Made by a program: the position numbers and the translations under genes. From Sphingomonas sp. CROZ-RG-20F-R02-07 (GTDB taxonomy: Bacteria; Pseudomonadota; Alphaproteobacteria; Sphingomonadales; Sphingomonadaceae): a DNA stretch of 64,000 nt. The stretch is from the NCBI RefSeq assembly GCF_022662335.1, contig NZ_JAKNQJ010000002.1, forward strand, positions 248,001 to 312,000. Reading direction: 5' to 3'. The notes under the pieces were generated by a model. That model did no database searches, was not told where the DNA came from, and saw only the letters and a program-made list of their open reading frames with translations. Below are positions 6,713 to 17,534 of the stretch, piece after piece. Within the stretch, counting starts at the first letter, position 1, and every line of letters begins with the position of its first letter.

Positions 6713-8430
6713 CCGCCGTCGTCGCCCGGCCGCTCCAGGGGCCACGGCGCACCGCGGGTCAGCGCCACCAGCTGGTCGCGACCGCGCATATGCGCCTGAT
6801 GATGCTGATGGTGCTGTTCGCCGCGGCGGTGCTGCTGGTGATCGGGCGGCTGGCGATGCTGGCGATCGTGTCGGGGCCGGCGGACGCCGCCGCGCGCACC
6901 GCGACGCTCGCCGCACGCGGCGACATCGTCGATCGCAACGGCGCACCGCTCGCGCGGACGATCGACGCCTGGACGATCGCGATTCATCCCGGCAAGCTGA
7001 TCGGCGATCCGATGGACATCGCCGCGCGCCTCGCCGCGCTGATGCCGGACGGCGGCAATCAGGCGCATTATTACGCGCTGCTCACCAGCCACGCGAACTT
7101 CGTCTATCTCCAGCGGCGGGCGTCGCCGGCGCTGGTCGAGCAGGTCAACGCGATCGGCGAACCCGGGATCGTGTTCGACCGCGAGACGCAGCGGCTTTAT
7201 CCGCAATCGGCGATGGCGGCGCATGCGCTCGGCTTCCTGTCTACCGACGGCCACGGGATGAGCGGCATGGAACGCGTGCTCGACGCGCGGCTGCTCGATC
7301 CGGCGAATGCGGGCAAGCCCATCGCGCTGTCGATCGACACGCGCGTGCAGGCGGCGATGGAAAGCGAACTCGGTCACGCCGCCGCCACCTTCCAGACGCG
7401 CAGCGCCGCGGGCGTGGTGCTCGACGTCCACACCGGCGAGGTGATCGCGATGGCGTCGCTGCCGATCTTCAACCCCAACCGGGTCGGGATGGCGGGCAGC
7501 GAACAGTTGCGCAACACCGTCACGCAGAGCGTCTACGAGCTCGGCTCGACGTTCAAGCCGATCACGATGGCGGCGGCGATCGACGGCGGCGTCGTCACGT
7601 CGATGGCGCGCCGCTTCGATGCGACCGCCCCGCTGCGGGTGGGCAGCTATACGATCCATGACGAGCGCGGCGATCCCAAGCGCTGGCTCAACATCCCCGA
7701 AACGCTGATCTATTCCTCCAACGTCGCCACCGCCCGGATCGCCGACGAGGTGGGGCCGCAGCGGATGCAGGCGATGTTCCGCAAACTCGGCTTCGATACC
7801 AAGCCGGATATCGAACTGCGCGAGAAGGGCCATCCGCTCTGGCCGAAATATTGGGCCCGCACGACGGTGATGACGACGGCTTACGGCCACGGCATCGCGG
7901 TGACGCCGCTGCATCTCGCCAGCGCCTATGCCGCGCTCGTCAACGGTGGCATCTGGCGGCCGGCAACGCTGCTGAAGGTGCCCGCGGGCCAGGCGCCGCA
8001 GGGCCGCCGCGTCATCAGCGAGGCGACCAGCGCGCGGATGCGCCAGTTGCTGCGGCTGATCGTGCTGCGCGGCACCGGCCGCAAGGGCGACGCCCCCGGC
8101 TACCGCGTCGGCGGCAAGACCGGCACCGCCGAGGCGGCGGTCGCGGGCGGCTACGACCATCACCGCAACGTCGCAACCTTCGCCGCGGCGTTCCCGATGG
8201 ACGCCCCGCGCTATGTCGTGCTCGCCATGCTCGATTCGCCGATCGGCACGAAGGAGACCTTCGGCTGGAAGACCGCCGCATGGAACGCCGCGCCCGTCGT
8301 CGGGCGGACCGTGTCGCGGATCGGCGCGATTCTGGGTGTGATCCCCGACACCCGCCGCGACGTCGATGTGTCGGACATCACGCCCTTGCTGTGGCAGGCG
8401 CCCGGCGAGAAGCAGGTGGATGGGCGATGA
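6709..8430 (+). CDS. ftsI: septal peptidoglycan transpeptidase, penicillin-binding protein 3
   Basis: 573 residues. One N-terminal membrane helix (about residues 28-52) is followed by the non-catalytic pedestal beginning RGDIVDRNGAPLART, then the transpeptidase domain. Catalytic motifs are in order: SxxK as S280-T-F-K283, SxN as S336-S-N338 (second motif YSSN) and KTG at K470-T-G. The enzyme crosslinks septal murein in the periplasm as the partner of FtsW, encoded in the same cluster. The start is a TTG overlapping the ftsL stop; the next in-frame ATG (6790) would cut off 27 residues of the cytoplasmic leader, so TTG is preferred but not certain. Confidence 0.96.
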   Translation: MTAVVARPLQGPRRTAGQRHQLVATAHMRLMMLMVLFAAAVLLVIGRLAMLAIVSGPADAAARTATLAARGDIVDRNGAPLARTIDAWTIAIHPGKLIGDPMDIAARLAALMPDGGNQAHYYALLTSHANFVYLQRRASPALVEQVNAIGEPGIVFDRETQRLYPQSAMAAHALGFLSTDGHGMSGMERVLDARLLDPANAGKPIALSIDTRVQAAMESELGHAAATFQTRSAAGVVLDVHTGEVIAMASLPIFNPNRVGMAGSEQLRNTVTQSVYELGSTFKPITMAAAIDGGVVTSMARRFDATAPLRVGSYTIHDERGDPKRWLNIPETLIYSSNVATARIADEVGPQRMQAMFRKLGFDTKPDIELREKGHPLWPKYWARTTVMTTAYGHGIAVTPLHLASAYAALVNGGIWRPATLLKVPAGQAPQGRRVISEATSARMRQLLRLIVLRGTGRKGDAPGYRVGGKTGTAEAAVAGGYDHHRNVATFAAAFPMDAPRYVVLAMLDSPIGTKETFGWKTAAWNAAPVVGRTVSRIGAILGVIPDTRRDVDVSDITPLLWQAPGEKQVDGR

Positions 8431-8440
8431 GGGCGGTCCC

Positions 8441-9856
8441 ATGAAGCTCGGTGCGCTGACCGGCGGCGACGAGCCCGAAACCGTCACCGGCTTCGCGATC
8501 GATCACCGCAAGGTCGCGCCGGGCACCATCTTCGGCGCGTTCGTCGGCGCCCGCGCGAACGGCGAGGATCATATCCGCGACGCGGTGAAGGCCGGCGCGA
8601 TCGCGGTCGTTGCCCGGCCGGAGGCGGTGGTGGAGGGCGCGGTGCACATCGCCGATGCCGATCCCCGCCGCGCGTTCGCGCGTGCCGCTGCCGCTTTCTT
8701 CGCGCCGTTCCCGAAGGTGAACGTCGCGGTGACGGGCACCAACGGCAAGACATCCTGCGTCGAGATGGTGCGCCAGCTCTGGCGGATGGCGGGGCACCAT
8801 GCCGCCTCGATCGGCACGCTGGGCGTCACCACCGCGGACGAGCGCACGCATACCGGGCTGACCACGCCCGACGTGGTGACGTTCCTGTCGAACGTCGCCG
8901 GCCTGGCGCGCGAAGGTGTGACCCATCTGGCCTTCGAGGCGTCGAGCCACGGGCTGACCCAATATCGCACCGAGGGCCTGGACGTGATGGCGGCCGCCTT
9001 CACCAATCTCAGCCGCGATCATCTCGATTATCATGGGACGATGGACGCCTATCTGGCGGCCAAGCTGCGGCTGTTCGCCGAGGTGCTGCGGCCCGGCGGC
9101 ACCGCGGTCGTCTGGGCGGACGACGATCACGCCGCCGACGTGATCGCCATCGCGCAGGGACGGGGCCAGCGGCTGCTGAGCGTCGGCACGCGTGGCGAGA
9201 CGCTGCGGCTGGTGGAGCGCAGTCCCACCCTGCTGGGGCAGCGGCTGACGATCGCGGCGGAGGGCGCGAGCCACCGGGTCGATCTGCCGCTGATCGGCGC
9301 CTATCAGGCGGCGAACGCGCTGGTGGCGGCGGGGCTGGCCATCGCGACCGGCGCCGCCGTCGCGCCGACGCTCGCTGCACTCGCGCGGCTGCAGCCGGTG
9401 CCGGGGCGGCTCGAACGCGCCGCGATCACGCGCGCCGGCGCACCCGTCTATGTCGATTACGCGCATACCCCCGACGCGCTGGAGGCGGCGATCGCCGCGC
9501 TGCGTCCCCATGCCGGCGGCCGGCTGATCCTGGTGTTCGGCGCCGGTGGCGACCGCGATGCCGGCAAGCGCGCCGCGATGGGCGCGGTCGCCGTCGCGCA
9601 GGCCGATCGCGTGATCGTCACCGACGACAATCCGCGCACCGAGGACGCCGCCGCCATTCGCGCGCACGTGCTGGCGGGGGCGACGGACGCCACCGAGATC
9701 GCCGACCGCCGCGCCGCGATCGCCGCGGCTGTGCGCGGGGCGGGCGCGGACGACATCGTGCTGATCGCGGGCAAGGGGCATGAACAGGGCCAGATCGTGG
9801 GCGACATGACGCTGCCGTTCGACGATGTGGCGGTCGCACGGGAGAGCGTGGGATGA
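8441..9856 (+). CDS. murE: UDP-MurNAc-tripeptide synthetase (meso-diaminopimelate-adding)
   Basis: 471 residues. MurE adds the third residue to UDP-MurNAc-Ala-Glu in the cytoplasm. The ATP loop TGTNGKTS is at residues 98-105, EASSHGL and NLSRDHLDYHG follow, and DNPR at 396-399 is the signature of enzymes that use meso-diaminopimelate rather than lysine. The C-terminal GKGHE is present. The start at 8441 has GAGGG about ten bases upstream and lies ten bases after ftsI; an in-frame ATG at 8420 would overlap the ftsI end. The stop overlaps the ATG of a small ORF. Confidence 0.97.
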   Translation: MKLGALTGGDEPETVTGFAIDHRKVAPGTIFGAFVGARANGEDHIRDAVKAGAIAVVARPEAVVEGAVHIADADPRRAFARAAAAFFAPFPKVNVAVTGTNGKTSCVEMVRQLWRMAGHHAASIGTLGVTTADERTHTGLTTPDVVTFLSNVAGLAREGVTHLAFEASSHGLTQYRTEGLDVMAAAFTNLSRDHLDYHGTMDAYLAAKLRLFAEVLRPGGTAVVWADDDHAADVIAIAQGRGQRLLSVGTRGETLRLVERSPTLLGQRLTIAAEGASHRVDLPLIGAYQAANALVAAGLAIATGAAVAPTLAALARLQPVPGRLERAAITRAGAPVYVDYAHTPDALEAAIAALRPHAGGRLILVFGAGGDRDAGKRAAMGAVAVAQADRVIVTDDNPRTEDAAAIRAHVLAGATDATEIADRRAAIAAAVRGAGADDIVLIAGKGHEQGQIVGDMTLPFDDVAVARESVG

Positions 9857-10005
9857 ACGAAGCACGCAAGTCCGACGACCCGACGTTCGTCGTAGGCGAA
9901 GACGCGGGCGGACAGGGGCGAAATCCCCCGCAACCTCCGCGTGAACGGCGGCGGCTCGGCCTGCGCTATGGCGCGGGGGCGGATGCCAAGGGAGAGCGTC
10001 CATGA
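9853..10005 (+). CDS. candidate 50-residue small ORF tiled between murE and murF
   Basis: MNEARKSDDPTFVVGEDAGG starts at an ATG that overlaps the murE stop (ATGA), and the frame ends in a TGA that overlaps the murF ATG (ATGA). It therefore fills the 145-base gap exactly, in the style of its neighbours. The product is hydrophilic: an acidic first half and a Pro/Arg-rich second half (PPQPPRERRRLGLRYG). I recognise no family. Bases 9934-9946 (CCTCCGCGTGAAC) match one arm of an intergenic repeat found at 27624-27649, so part of the frame may be decayed repeat. It may act only to couple murF translation to murE. Confidence 0.4.
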   Translation: MNEARKSDDPTFVVGEDAGGQGRNPPQPPRERRRLGLRYGAGADAKGERP

Positions 10006-11372
10006 GCGAAGCGCTCTGGACGGCCGCCGACATCGCCGCGGCGACCGGCGGGACCGCCTTCGGCGACTTCACCGCCGATGGCATCGCCTTCGATTCGCGC
10101 GAAGTCGGCCCCGGCGACCTGTTCGTGGCGCTGACCGGCGAAACCACCGATGGCCATCGCTTCCTCGATCAGGCTTTCGCGCAAGGGGCTGCCGGGGCGA
10201 TCGTCTCGGAGGACGCTGCCAGGCCGCGGATTCGCGTGGGGGACACCTTCGCGGCGCTGCGCGATCTCGCCCGTGCGGCCCGCACCCGCACCGCGGCGAC
10301 GATCGTCGGCGTGACCGGATCGGTCGGCAAGACGAGCGCCAAGGAGGCGCTGTTCGCGGCGCTCGACCGATCGATGCCGGGCGCGGTGCACCGCTCGGTC
10401 AAAAGCTACAACAACCATACTGGCGTGCCGCTCAGCCTGGCGCGGATGCCCGCGTCGACGCGCGTCGGCGTGTTCGAGATGGGGATGAACCATGCGGGCG
10501 AACTCGCCGACCTGACGCGGCTGGTCCGCCCGCATGTCGCGCTCGTCACCGCCATTGCGCCCGCGCATACCGCCTTCTTCGCGGGCGAAGAGGCGATCGC
10601 GGATGCGAAGGGGGAGATTTTCCAGGGGTTGCAGCCCGGCGGCACCGCGATCGTCCCTTTCGACAGCCCGCACCGCGACCGGCTGATCGCGGCGGCGCGG
10701 CCCTATGCCGCGCGGATCGTGACGTTCGGGATGAAGGAGGGGGCCGATGTCCGCTCGCTGGAGGCGATGCGCCTGCCGACCGGCACCTTCGTCACCGCGC
10801 GTGTCGGCGAGCGGGAACTGAGCTTCACGATGGCGCAGCCGGGCATGCACTGGGTATCGAACGCGCTCGCGGTGCTGGCGGCGGTCGATGCGGTGGGAGC
10901 GGATCTCGGCCTCGCCGGGCTGGCGCTGGCCGAGATGGGCGGACTTGCCGGGCGCGGGGCGCGGATGCCCGTGTCGCTCGCGGAAGGCGAGGCGCTGCTG
11001 ATCGACGAAAGCTACAACGCCAATCCCGCTTCGATGCGCGCGACGCTCGCCGTGCTGGGGCACGAACCGGGCCGCCATGTCGCGGTGCTGGGCGAAATGC
11101 GCGAACTCGGCGACGATTCCGCGACCTACCACGCATCGCTCGCCGAGCCGATCGCGGCCGCGCGCGTCGAAGCGGTGGTGCTCGTCGGCGAAGCGATGGC
11201 GCCGCTTGCCGCCGCGCTTGAGGGGCACACCGAATTGGTCCATGTGATGGCCGCCGCGGACGCCCTCGCAGCACTTCGGTCGATGCTGGCACCGGGGGAC
11301 GCGGTGCTCATCAAGGGATCGAATGGAGTCGGGCTGTCGCGCGTCGTCGCAGGCCTGGCGGACGGGGCTTAG
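10002..11372 (+). CDS. murF: UDP-MurNAc-tripeptide--D-alanyl-D-alanine ligase
   Basis: 456 residues. MurF adds D-Ala-D-Ala to UDP-MurNAc-tripeptide, the last cytoplasmic step before the membrane stage. The ATP loop TGSVGKTS is at residues 105-112; [21 protein letters not shown] and the C-terminal-domain motif [11 protein letters not shown] are all typical. It takes its dipeptide from Ddl, encoded later in the cluster. The ATG lies in an ATGA overlap with the small ORF upstream; mraY starts one base after its stop. Confidence 0.97.
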   Translation: MSEALWTAADIAAATGGTAFGDFTADGIAFDSREVGPGDLFVALTGETTDGHRFLDQAFAQGAAGAIVSEDAARPRIRVGDTFAALRDLARAARTRTAATIVGVTGSVGKTSAKEALFAALDRSMPGAVHRSVKSYNNHTGVPLSLARMPASTRVGVFEMGMNHAGELADLTRLVRPHVALVTAIAPAHTAFFAGEEAIADAKGEIFQGLQPGGTAIVPFDSPHRDRLIAAARPYAARIVTFGMKEGADVRSLEAMRLPTGTFVTARVGERELSFTMAQPGMHWVSNALAVLAAVDAVGADLGLAGLALAEMGGLAGRGARMPVSLAEGEALLIDESYNANPASMRATLAVLGHEPGRHVAVLGEMRELGDDSATYHASLAEPIAAARVEAVVLVGEAMAPLAAALEGHTELVHVMAAADALAALRSMLAPGDAVLIKGSNGVGLSRVVAGLADGA

Positions 11373-11373
11373 C

Positions 11374-12444
11374 ATGTTCTACTGGATCGCGGAGCATCTG
11401 GGCTTTCCGAGCCTTCTCAATCTGATCCGCTATCAGACGTTCCGCACGGGCGCCGCTGTGGCCAGCGCGCTCGTAATCGGGCTCATCATCGGCCCGCGCT
11501 TCATCGGATGGCTGCGCCTGCGCCAGGGCAAAGGGCAGCCGATTCGCGCCGACGGGCCGCAGACACATCTGGCCAAGCGCGGCACGCCGACGATGGGCGG
11601 CCTGATGATCCTCACCTCGATGGGGCTGTCGATCTTCGCGTGGATGGATCTGAGCAACCCCTATGTCTGGGCGTGCCTCTTCGTGACGCTCGGCTTCGGC
11701 GCGATCGGCTTCATGGACGATTACGACAAGGTGAAGAAGGCGAGCACCGCGGGCGTCTCGGGCCGCGTGCGGCTGTTGCTGGAATTCGCGATTGCCGGGA
11801 TCGCCGCGGCGGTCATCATGCATTCGAACGGTCCGCATCTCTATCTGCCGTTCACGACGCGCGTGTATCTCGACCTCGGCTATGCCTATCCGCTGTTCGC
11901 CGCCTTCACGATCGTGGCGTTCGGCAATGCGGTGAACCTCACCGACGGGCTGGATGGTCTCGCGACGATGCCCGTCATCATCGCCAGCGTCGCGTTCATG
12001 GTGATCGTATATCTCGTCGGAAACGTGAAGTTCGCCACCTATCTCGGCATCCCGCACGTGCCCGGCGCGGGCGAACTCGCCATCTTCTGCGGCGCGGTGG
12101 TGGGTGCAGGGCTCGCCTTCCTGTGGTTCAACGCACCGCCCGCCGCGGTGTTCATGGGCGACACCGGCAGCCTCGCGCTGGGCGGCGCGCTCGGCACCAT
12201 CGCGGTGGTCGCGCATCACGAGATCGTGCTCGGGATCATCGGCGGCCTCTTCGTCGTGGAGGCGATGTCGGTCATCATCCAGGTGTTCTTCTACAAGCGC
12301 ACCGGCAAGCGCGTGTTCCGGATGGCGCCGATCCACCATCATTTCGAACAGCTCGGCTGGAGCGAGCCGACCGTGGTGATCCGCTTCTGGATCATCGCGC
12401 TGGTGCTGGCGCTCGCCGGCCTGTCGACGTTGAAGCTGCGGTGA
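11374..12444 (+). CDS. mraY: phospho-N-acetylmuramoyl-pentapeptide transferase
   Basis: 356 residues, about ten membrane helices. MraY transfers phospho-MurNAc-pentapeptide to undecaprenyl phosphate, making lipid I. Catalytic and signature residues are visible: the DDY motif D115-D116-Y117, NLTDGLDG at 188-195, the [11 protein letters not shown] loop and the histidine cluster [12 protein letters not shown] near the C-terminus. The start at 11374 follows the murF stop by one base. An in-frame upstream ATG lies inside murF and is ignored. The stop overlaps the murD GTG. Confidence 0.98.
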   Translation: MFYWIAEHLGFPSLLNLIRYQTFRTGAAVASALVIGLIIGPRFIGWLRLRQGKGQPIRADGPQTHLAKRGTPTMGGLMILTSMGLSIFAWMDLSNPYVWACLFVTLGFGAIGFMDDYDKVKKASTAGVSGRVRLLLEFAIAGIAAAVIMHSNGPHLYLPFTTRVYLDLGYAYPLFAAFTIVAFGNAVNLTDGLDGLATMPVIIASVAFMVIVYLVGNVKFATYLGIPHVPGAGELAIFCGAVVGAGLAFLWFNAPPAAVFMGDTGSLALGGALGTIAVVAHHEIVLGIIGGLFVVEAMSVIIQVFFYKRTGKRVFRMAPIHHHFEQLGWSEPTVVIRFWIIALVLALAGLSTLKLR

Positions 12445-13736
12445 TCGTCGCGCGCGCCTGGGGGGGCAAGCGCTATGCGGTGCTCGGTCTGGCGCGATCG
12501 GGTGCCGCGACGGTGCGCGCGCTGCTGGCGGGTGGCGCCCGCGTCGTGGCATGGGATGCCGACGAGACGAAGCGCAACGCCTTTCTCCCCGCCACGGGTG
12601 ACGACCTGACGATCGCGCCGCTCGACGATCTCGCCGGGTTCGATGCATTGGTGGTGTCCCCCGGCGTGCCGCTCAATACCCATCCGCTCGCCGCTCCGGC
12701 GCGCGCGGCGGGCGTGCCCGTCATCGGCGACATCGAACTCTTCGCGCAGGCCCGCGGCGATTTGCCGGCGCACCGCGTCGTCGGCATCACCGGCACCAAC
12801 GGCAAGTCGACCACCACCGCGCTCGTCCACCACATGCTGCAAGGCACCGGGGTGCCGAGCCTGATGGGCGGCAATATCGGCCTGCCGATCCTGGGCGAGG
12901 ATCCGCTGTCTCCGGGCGGCGTCTATGTGCTCGAACTGTCGAGTTACCAGATCGATCTGACGCAAAGCCTCGACTGCGACGTCGCGGTGCTGCTGAACGT
13001 CACGCCGGACCATCTCGACCGCTATGACGGCTTCGACGCCTATGCCGCGAGCAAGGCGCGGCTTTTCGCGATGCAATCGATCGGGCACGCCGCGGTGATC
13101 GGGATTGGCGATGCGTCGTCGGCGGCGATCGCGCGGTCCCTTGACGATCGCGGCGCGCCGGTGACGAAGATCGCGCCGGGCCAGTGCATGGACCAGTCGC
13201 GCTGGCCGGCGCTTCAGGGGCCGCACAACGCCCAGAACGCGCTGGCCGCGATCGCCGTGGCGCGGGCGTTGGGCATCGCGGCGGCGGAGATCGACCGCGC
13301 GCTGGCAAGCTTCACCGGCTTGCCGCACCGGATGCAGACGATCGCGCAGCGCGGCGGTGTGGCGTTCGTGGACGACAGCAAGGCGACCAACCCCGAATCG
13401 ACCGCCCCGGCGCTGGGCGCGTTCGGGCGGATCCACTGGATCGTCGGTGGCCGGCCCAAGGGCGACGATCTCGACGCCTGCGCGCCCTTTTTCGGCAACG
13501 TCGCCGCGGCCTATACGATCGGGGAGGCCGCAGCGCGCTTCGCCGAGATCCTGCGCGGCCAGGTGCCGGTGGTGGAACAGGCCGGCACGGTCGAGGCCGC
13601 GGTGCGCGATGCCGCGGCGGCGGCGCGGCCGGGCGATACCGTGCTGCTGTCGCCGGCCTGCGCCTCGTTCGACCAGTTCCGCGATTACGAGGCGCGGGCC
13701 GCCGCGTTCCGCACCGCCGTGGAGGGGCTGGCATGA
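12441..13736 (+). CDS. murD: UDP-MurNAc-L-alanine--D-glutamate ligase
   Basis: 431 residues. MurD adds D-glutamate to UDP-MurNAc-L-Ala. The N-terminal Rossmann loop [17 protein letters not shown], the ATP loop TGTNGKST at residues 117-124, [26 protein letters not shown] and the late [11 protein letters not shown] are all family features. The start is a GTG in a GTGA overlap with mraY. The stop overlaps the ftsW ATG. Confidence 0.97.
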   Translation: MIVARAWGGKRYAVLGLARSGAATVRALLAGGARVVAWDADETKRNAFLPATGDDLTIAPLDDLAGFDALVVSPGVPLNTHPLAAPARAAGVPVIGDIELFAQARGDLPAHRVVGITGTNGKSTTTALVHHMLQGTGVPSLMGGNIGLPILGEDPLSPGGVYVLELSSYQIDLTQSLDCDVAVLLNVTPDHLDRYDGFDAYAASKARLFAMQSIGHAAVIGIGDASSAAIARSLDDRGAPVTKIAPGQCMDQSRWPALQGPHNAQNALAAIAVARALGIAAAEIDRALASFTGLPHRMQTIAQRGGVAFVDDSKATNPESTAPALGAFGRIHWIVGGRPKGDDLDACAPFFGNVAAAYTIGEAAARFAEILRGQVPVVEQAGTVEAAVRDAAAAARPGDTVLLSPACASFDQFRDYEARAAAFRTAVEGLA

Positions 13737-14968
13737 CCGACACCCGCGCGAATTCGGGCGCACAGCCGGGCGGGATCGTCGCGCGCATGAAGCAGCGCGG
13801 CGGTCGCGGCGACCGGTCGCCGCTCGGCACCTGGTTCTGGGACATCGACCGGATGCTGCTGCTGCTCACCCTGTTCCTGATCGCGATCGGGCTGGTGGCG
13901 GTGGCGGCGGCGAGCCCGGCCAGCGCGGTCCGCTATTCGGGCGATCACCACAAGATCGCGCCGCTCTATTATTTCTGGCGCCAGCTCATGTGGGTCGGCG
14001 TGTCGCTGCCGGTGCTGTTCGGCGTGTCGATGATGCCCGTGGCCGCGGCGCGGCGGATGGCGATCGGCGGCGCGATCCTCTTCGTCGCGCTGCTGGTGCT
14101 CACCCCGCTTGTGGGCGTGCAGGTGAACGGCGCGCGGCGCTGGATCGGCTATGGCTTCGCCCAGTTCCAGCCTTCCGAATTCCTGAAGCCGATGTTCATC
14201 GTGACGACGGCGTGGCTGTTGTCGCTGAAGGCCAAGGAGCCCGACCTGCCGACCGTGCCGATCACCTTCGTGATGACCGGCGGCGTCGCGTTCCTGCTGA
14301 TGCTCCAGCCCGATTTCGGCCAGACGGTGATCTTCTGCACCGTCTGGCTCGCGCTCCTCATGATCGCGGGCACGCCGACGCGCGTGCTGGTCGGCATCGT
14401 CGCGATGGTGCCGGCGGGGCTCGGCGCAGCCTATGTCTTCTACGGCGTGGCGCGGGCGCGGATCGACGCGTTTCTGTTTCCGAGCGTGGAGGGCGAGGGC
14501 GCGGCGGACCATTTCCAGACCAACGCCGCGCACGCCACGCTGACGGCAGGCGGCTGGACGGGCACCGGCCCCGGCGCCGGCGTCGCAAAGTTCGGCCTTC
14601 CCGAGGCGCATACCGACTATGTGTTCTCGGTGATCGGCGAAGAGTTCGGGCTAATGGCCTGTTCGATCGTCGCGCTGGTGTTTCTTGCGATCGTCGTGCG
14701 CGTGTTCGTCAAGCTGCTCGACGAGCAGGACGAGTTCAAGCTGCTCGCCGCCTCGGGCCTCGCGGTGCAGTTCGGCGCGCAGGCGCTGGTGAGCATGGCG
14801 GTGAATACGGGGCTCGCACCCTCCAAGGGCATGACGCTGCCGTTCATCAGCTATGGCGGATCGTCGATGATCGCGCTGTCGATCGGCATGGGGTTGCTCC
14901 TCGCATTCACCCGGCGCAATCCGTTCCTCACGCGGAGCCCGTACGTCGTCCGCTGGAGTGGTGAATGA
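13733..14968 (+). CDS. ftsW: septal peptidoglycan glycosyltransferase FtsW (SEDS family)
   Basis: 411 residues with about ten membrane helices after a basic cytoplasmic leader of some 40 residues. FtsW polymerises lipid II into glycan strands at the septum together with FtsI. SEDS hallmarks include GARRWIGYGFAQFQPSEFLK, the LQPDFGQT segment carrying the catalytic Asp, DYVFSVIGEEFG, and the C-terminal PFISYGGSSMIA. ATGA overlaps join it to murD and murG. Confidence 0.97.
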   Translation: MTDTRANSGAQPGGIVARMKQRGGRGDRSPLGTWFWDIDRMLLLLTLFLIAIGLVAVAAASPASAVRYSGDHHKIAPLYYFWRQLMWVGVSLPVLFGVSMMPVAAARRMAIGGAILFVALLVLTPLVGVQVNGARRWIGYGFAQFQPSEFLKPMFIVTTAWLLSLKAKEPDLPTVPITFVMTGGVAFLLMLQPDFGQTVIFCTVWLALLMIAGTPTRVLVGIVAMVPAGLGAAYVFYGVARARIDAFLFPSVEGEGAADHFQTNAAHATLTAGGWTGTGPGAGVAKFGLPEAHTDYVFSVIGEEFGLMACSIVALVFLAIVVRVFVKLLDEQDEFKLLAASGLAVQFGAQALVSMAVNTGLAPSKGMTLPFISYGGSSMIALSIGMGLLLAFTRRNPFLTRSPYVVRWSGE

Positions 14969-16107
14969 CGAAGCATTTCGTATTGGCGGCCGGTGGCACC
15001 GGCGGCCACATGGTTCCCGCCGCCGCGCTCGCGGCGGAGCTGACGCGACGCGGCCACCGCGTGGCGCTGGTCAGCGATGCGCGCGGGGTGCGCTTCCCCG
15101 GCCTGTTCGAGGGCATCCAGACTCATGTCCTGCCCGCCGGGCGGTTTCAGATGAAGCGCCCGCTCGGCTGGCCGTCGGCGGCGCGCGAGATGTGGCGCGG
15201 CCGGGCGATGGCGCGCGAACTCTATGCCACGTTCAAGCCCGCCGCCGTGATCGGCTTCGGCGGCTATCCCGCGCTGCCAGCGCTGCTCGCGGCCTTCGCC
15301 GCGCGGATCCCCACCGCGGTGCACGAACAGAATGCGGTGCTCGGCCGGGTCAACCGGCTGGTGGCGGGGCGTGTCGATGCCATCGCCACTTCCTATGACC
15401 GCACGGAGCGGCTGGCGGCGAAGCTGGCGGGCAAGACGCACCGGGTGGGGAACCCGGTGCGCGAGGCGGTACTGGCGCTACGCGACCGGCCCTATCCGCT
15501 GCTGGAGGAGGACGGCATCTTCCGCGTTCTCGTCACCGGCGGCAGCCAGGGCGCGAGCATTCTGAGCCAGGTGGTGCCCGACGGGCTGGCGATGCTGCCC
15601 GTGACGTTCCGCCGGCGGTTGCAGGTGACGCATCAGGCGCGGATCGAGGATATCGATGCGGTGCGCGCGCAATATGCCGAGCATCAGATCCCGGCCGAAC
15701 TCGCCACCTATCTGCCCGACATGCCCGAGCAGCTCGCCTGGGCGCATCTGGTGATCGCGCGGGCGGGGGCCTCGACGATCGCGGAACTGACCGCCGCGGG
15801 GCGCCCGGCGATCCTGGTGCCGCTGCCCTCGGCGATGGACGACCACCAGACCGTCAACGCCCGCGAGATCACGCAGGCGGGCGGCGCGCGGACGATCGCG
15901 CAAGGCGAGTTCACCGCGGTGGAACTCGCCAAGCAGATGCAGAAGCTGGGGCTCGACCCCGCCGCGCTGGAGAATGCCGCGGCGCGTGCCCGGAGTGTGG
16001 GGCGGCCGGACGCGGTCGGCGATCTGGCGGATTTGGTCGAGAGCCTCGATGCCCCGGTCGCCCGGCTGCCCGTCGCCGCACCCGCCCGCAAGGAGGCACT
16101 GGCGTGA
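14965..16107 (+). CDS. murG: UDP-GlcNAc:lipid I N-acetylglucosaminyltransferase
   Basis: 380 residues of a GT28, GT-B-fold enzyme that adds GlcNAc to lipid I on the cytoplasmic face to give lipid II. The first glycine loop AGGTGGHM is at residues 9-16, [14 protein letters not shown] and [14 protein letters not shown] follow, and the second half carries VTGGSQGA, the donor site [14 protein letters not shown] and [18 protein letters not shown] overlap with ftsW; the murC GTG overlaps its stop. Confidence 0.97.
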   Translation: MTKHFVLAAGGTGGHMVPAAALAAELTRRGHRVALVSDARGVRFPGLFEGIQTHVLPAGRFQMKRPLGWPSAAREMWRGRAMARELYATFKPAAVIGFGGYPALPALLAAFAARIPTAVHEQNAVLGRVNRLVAGRVDAIATSYDRTERLAAKLAGKTHRVGNPVREAVLALRDRPYPLLEEDGIFRVLVTGGSQGASILSQVVPDGLAMLPVTFRRRLQVTHQARIEDIDAVRAQYAEHQIPAELATYLPDMPEQLAWAHLVIARAGASTIAELTAAGRPAILVPLPSAMDDHQTVNAREITQAGGARTIAQGEFTAVELAKQMQKLGLDPAALENAAARARSVGRPDAVGDLADLVESLDAPVARLPVAAPARKEALA

Positions 16108-17534
16108 GAGGTGTCGCAATTGACATCGGCACGATCCATTTCGTCGGCATCGGCGGGATCGGCATGTCGGGCATCGCCGAGGTGATGAAGAATCTGGGCT
16201 ATGCGGTGCAGGGCTCGGATGTTGGCGAAGGTTACGTGGTTCAAGGGCTTCGCGGTAAGGGAATACCCGTCACGATCGGCCATGCCGCCGAGAATCTGGG
16301 CGACGCGGCGGTCGTCGTCGTCTCCACCGCGATCGTGCGCAGCAATCCCGAGGTGGAGGCCGCGCTCGAGCGCCGCATCCCCGTGGTGCGCCGTGCCGAG
16401 ATGCTGGCCGAGCTGATGCGGCTGAAATCCACGGTGGCGGTAGCGGGCACGCACGGCAAGACGACGACGACGTCGATGGTCGCCGCGATCCTCGATGCCG
16501 GCGGCGTCGATCCCACCGTCATCAACGGCGGGATCATCAACAGCTATGGCTCGAACGCGCGGCTGGGTGCGTCGGACTGGATGGTGGTGGAGGCCGACGA
16601 GAGCGACGGCAGCTTCCTGCGGCTGGACGGCACGATCGCCGTCGTCACCAACATCGACCCCGAACATCTCGATCATTATGGCAGCTTCGATGCCGTGAAG
16701 GACGCTTTCGTCGCCTTCATCGAGAACGTGCCCTTTTACGGCGCGGCGCTGCTGTGCCTCGACCACCCGGAGGTGCAGGGCATCCTGCCGCGGGTGCGTG
16801 ACCGGCGGGTCGTCACCTATGGCTTTTCGGCGCAGGCCGACGTTCGCGGCGTGAACGTCACGCCGATTCCCGGCGGCAGCCGCTTCGAATGCCTCGTCCG
16901 CGCGCGCGACGGCGCGGTGCGCTCGATCGAGGGGATCGAGCTGCCGATGCCGGGCCGGCACAACGTCCAGAACGCGCTGGCCGCGATCGGCGTCGCGCTC
17001 GAACTGGGGCTGGACGATGCGACGATCCAGCAGGGCTTCGCCAAGTTCGGCGGCGTGAAGCGGCGCTTTACTAAAGTAGGCGAGGTGCCGCTGGGCGAGG
17101 GCACGGCGACGATCATCGACGATTACGGCCACCACCCGGTCGAGATCCGCGCCGTGCTGGCTGCGGCGCGCGAGGGCGCGCAGAGCACGGGCGGCAAGGG
17201 GCGGGTGATCGCGGTGGTGCAGCCGCACCGCTATTCGCGGCTCGGCAATCTGATGGAGGATTTCCAGACCGCGTTCAACGACGCCGACCGCGTGCTGGTG
17301 ACGCCCGTCTATGCCGCGGGCGAGGCCCCGGTGGCCGGCGTCGATTCGGAGGTGCTGGTCGAGGGGCTGAAGCGTCGTGGCCACCGCTCGGCCGCTTTGG
17401 TCGCCGATGCCGATGCGCTGGCGGACGAACTCGCCGCGATGCTGCGCGCCGACGACATGGTGGTGTGCCTGGGCGCGGGCGACATCACCCGGTGGGCGGC
17501 GGGCCTGGCCGACGCGATCGGGGCGCGGGCATGA
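16104..17534 (+). CDS. murC: UDP-MurNAc--L-alanine ligase
   Basis: 476 residues. MurC adds the first L-Ala to UDP-MurNAc. The N-terminal [14 protein letters not shown], the ATP loop [11 protein letters not shown] near residue 115, [22 protein letters not shown] and the C-terminal [10 protein letters not shown] plus QPHRYSRL are diagnostic. The GTG start lies in a GTGA overlap with murG. It precedes murB, whose product makes UDP-MurNAc, so enzyme and substrate supplier are co-translated. Confidence 0.98.
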   Translation: MRGVAIDIGTIHFVGIGGIGMSGIAEVMKNLGYAVQGSDVGEGYVVQGLRGKGIPVTIGHAAENLGDAAVVVVSTAIVRSNPEVEAALERRIPVVRRAEMLAELMRLKSTVAVAGTHGKTTTTSMVAAILDAGGVDPTVINGGIINSYGSNARLGASDWMVVEADESDGSFLRLDGTIAVVTNIDPEHLDHYGSFDAVKDAFVAFIENVPFYGAALLCLDHPEVQGILPRVRDRRVVTYGFSAQADVRGVNVTPIPGGSRFECLVRARDGAVRSIEGIELPMPGRHNVQNALAAIGVALELGLDDATIQQGFAKFGGVKRRFTKVGEVPLGEGTATIIDDYGHHPVEIRAVLAAAREGAQSTGGKGRVIAVVQPHRYSRLGNLMEDFQTAFNDADRVLVTPVYAAGEAPVAGVDSEVLVEGLKRRGHRSAALVADADALADELAAMLRADDMVVCLGAGDITRWAAGLADAIGARA

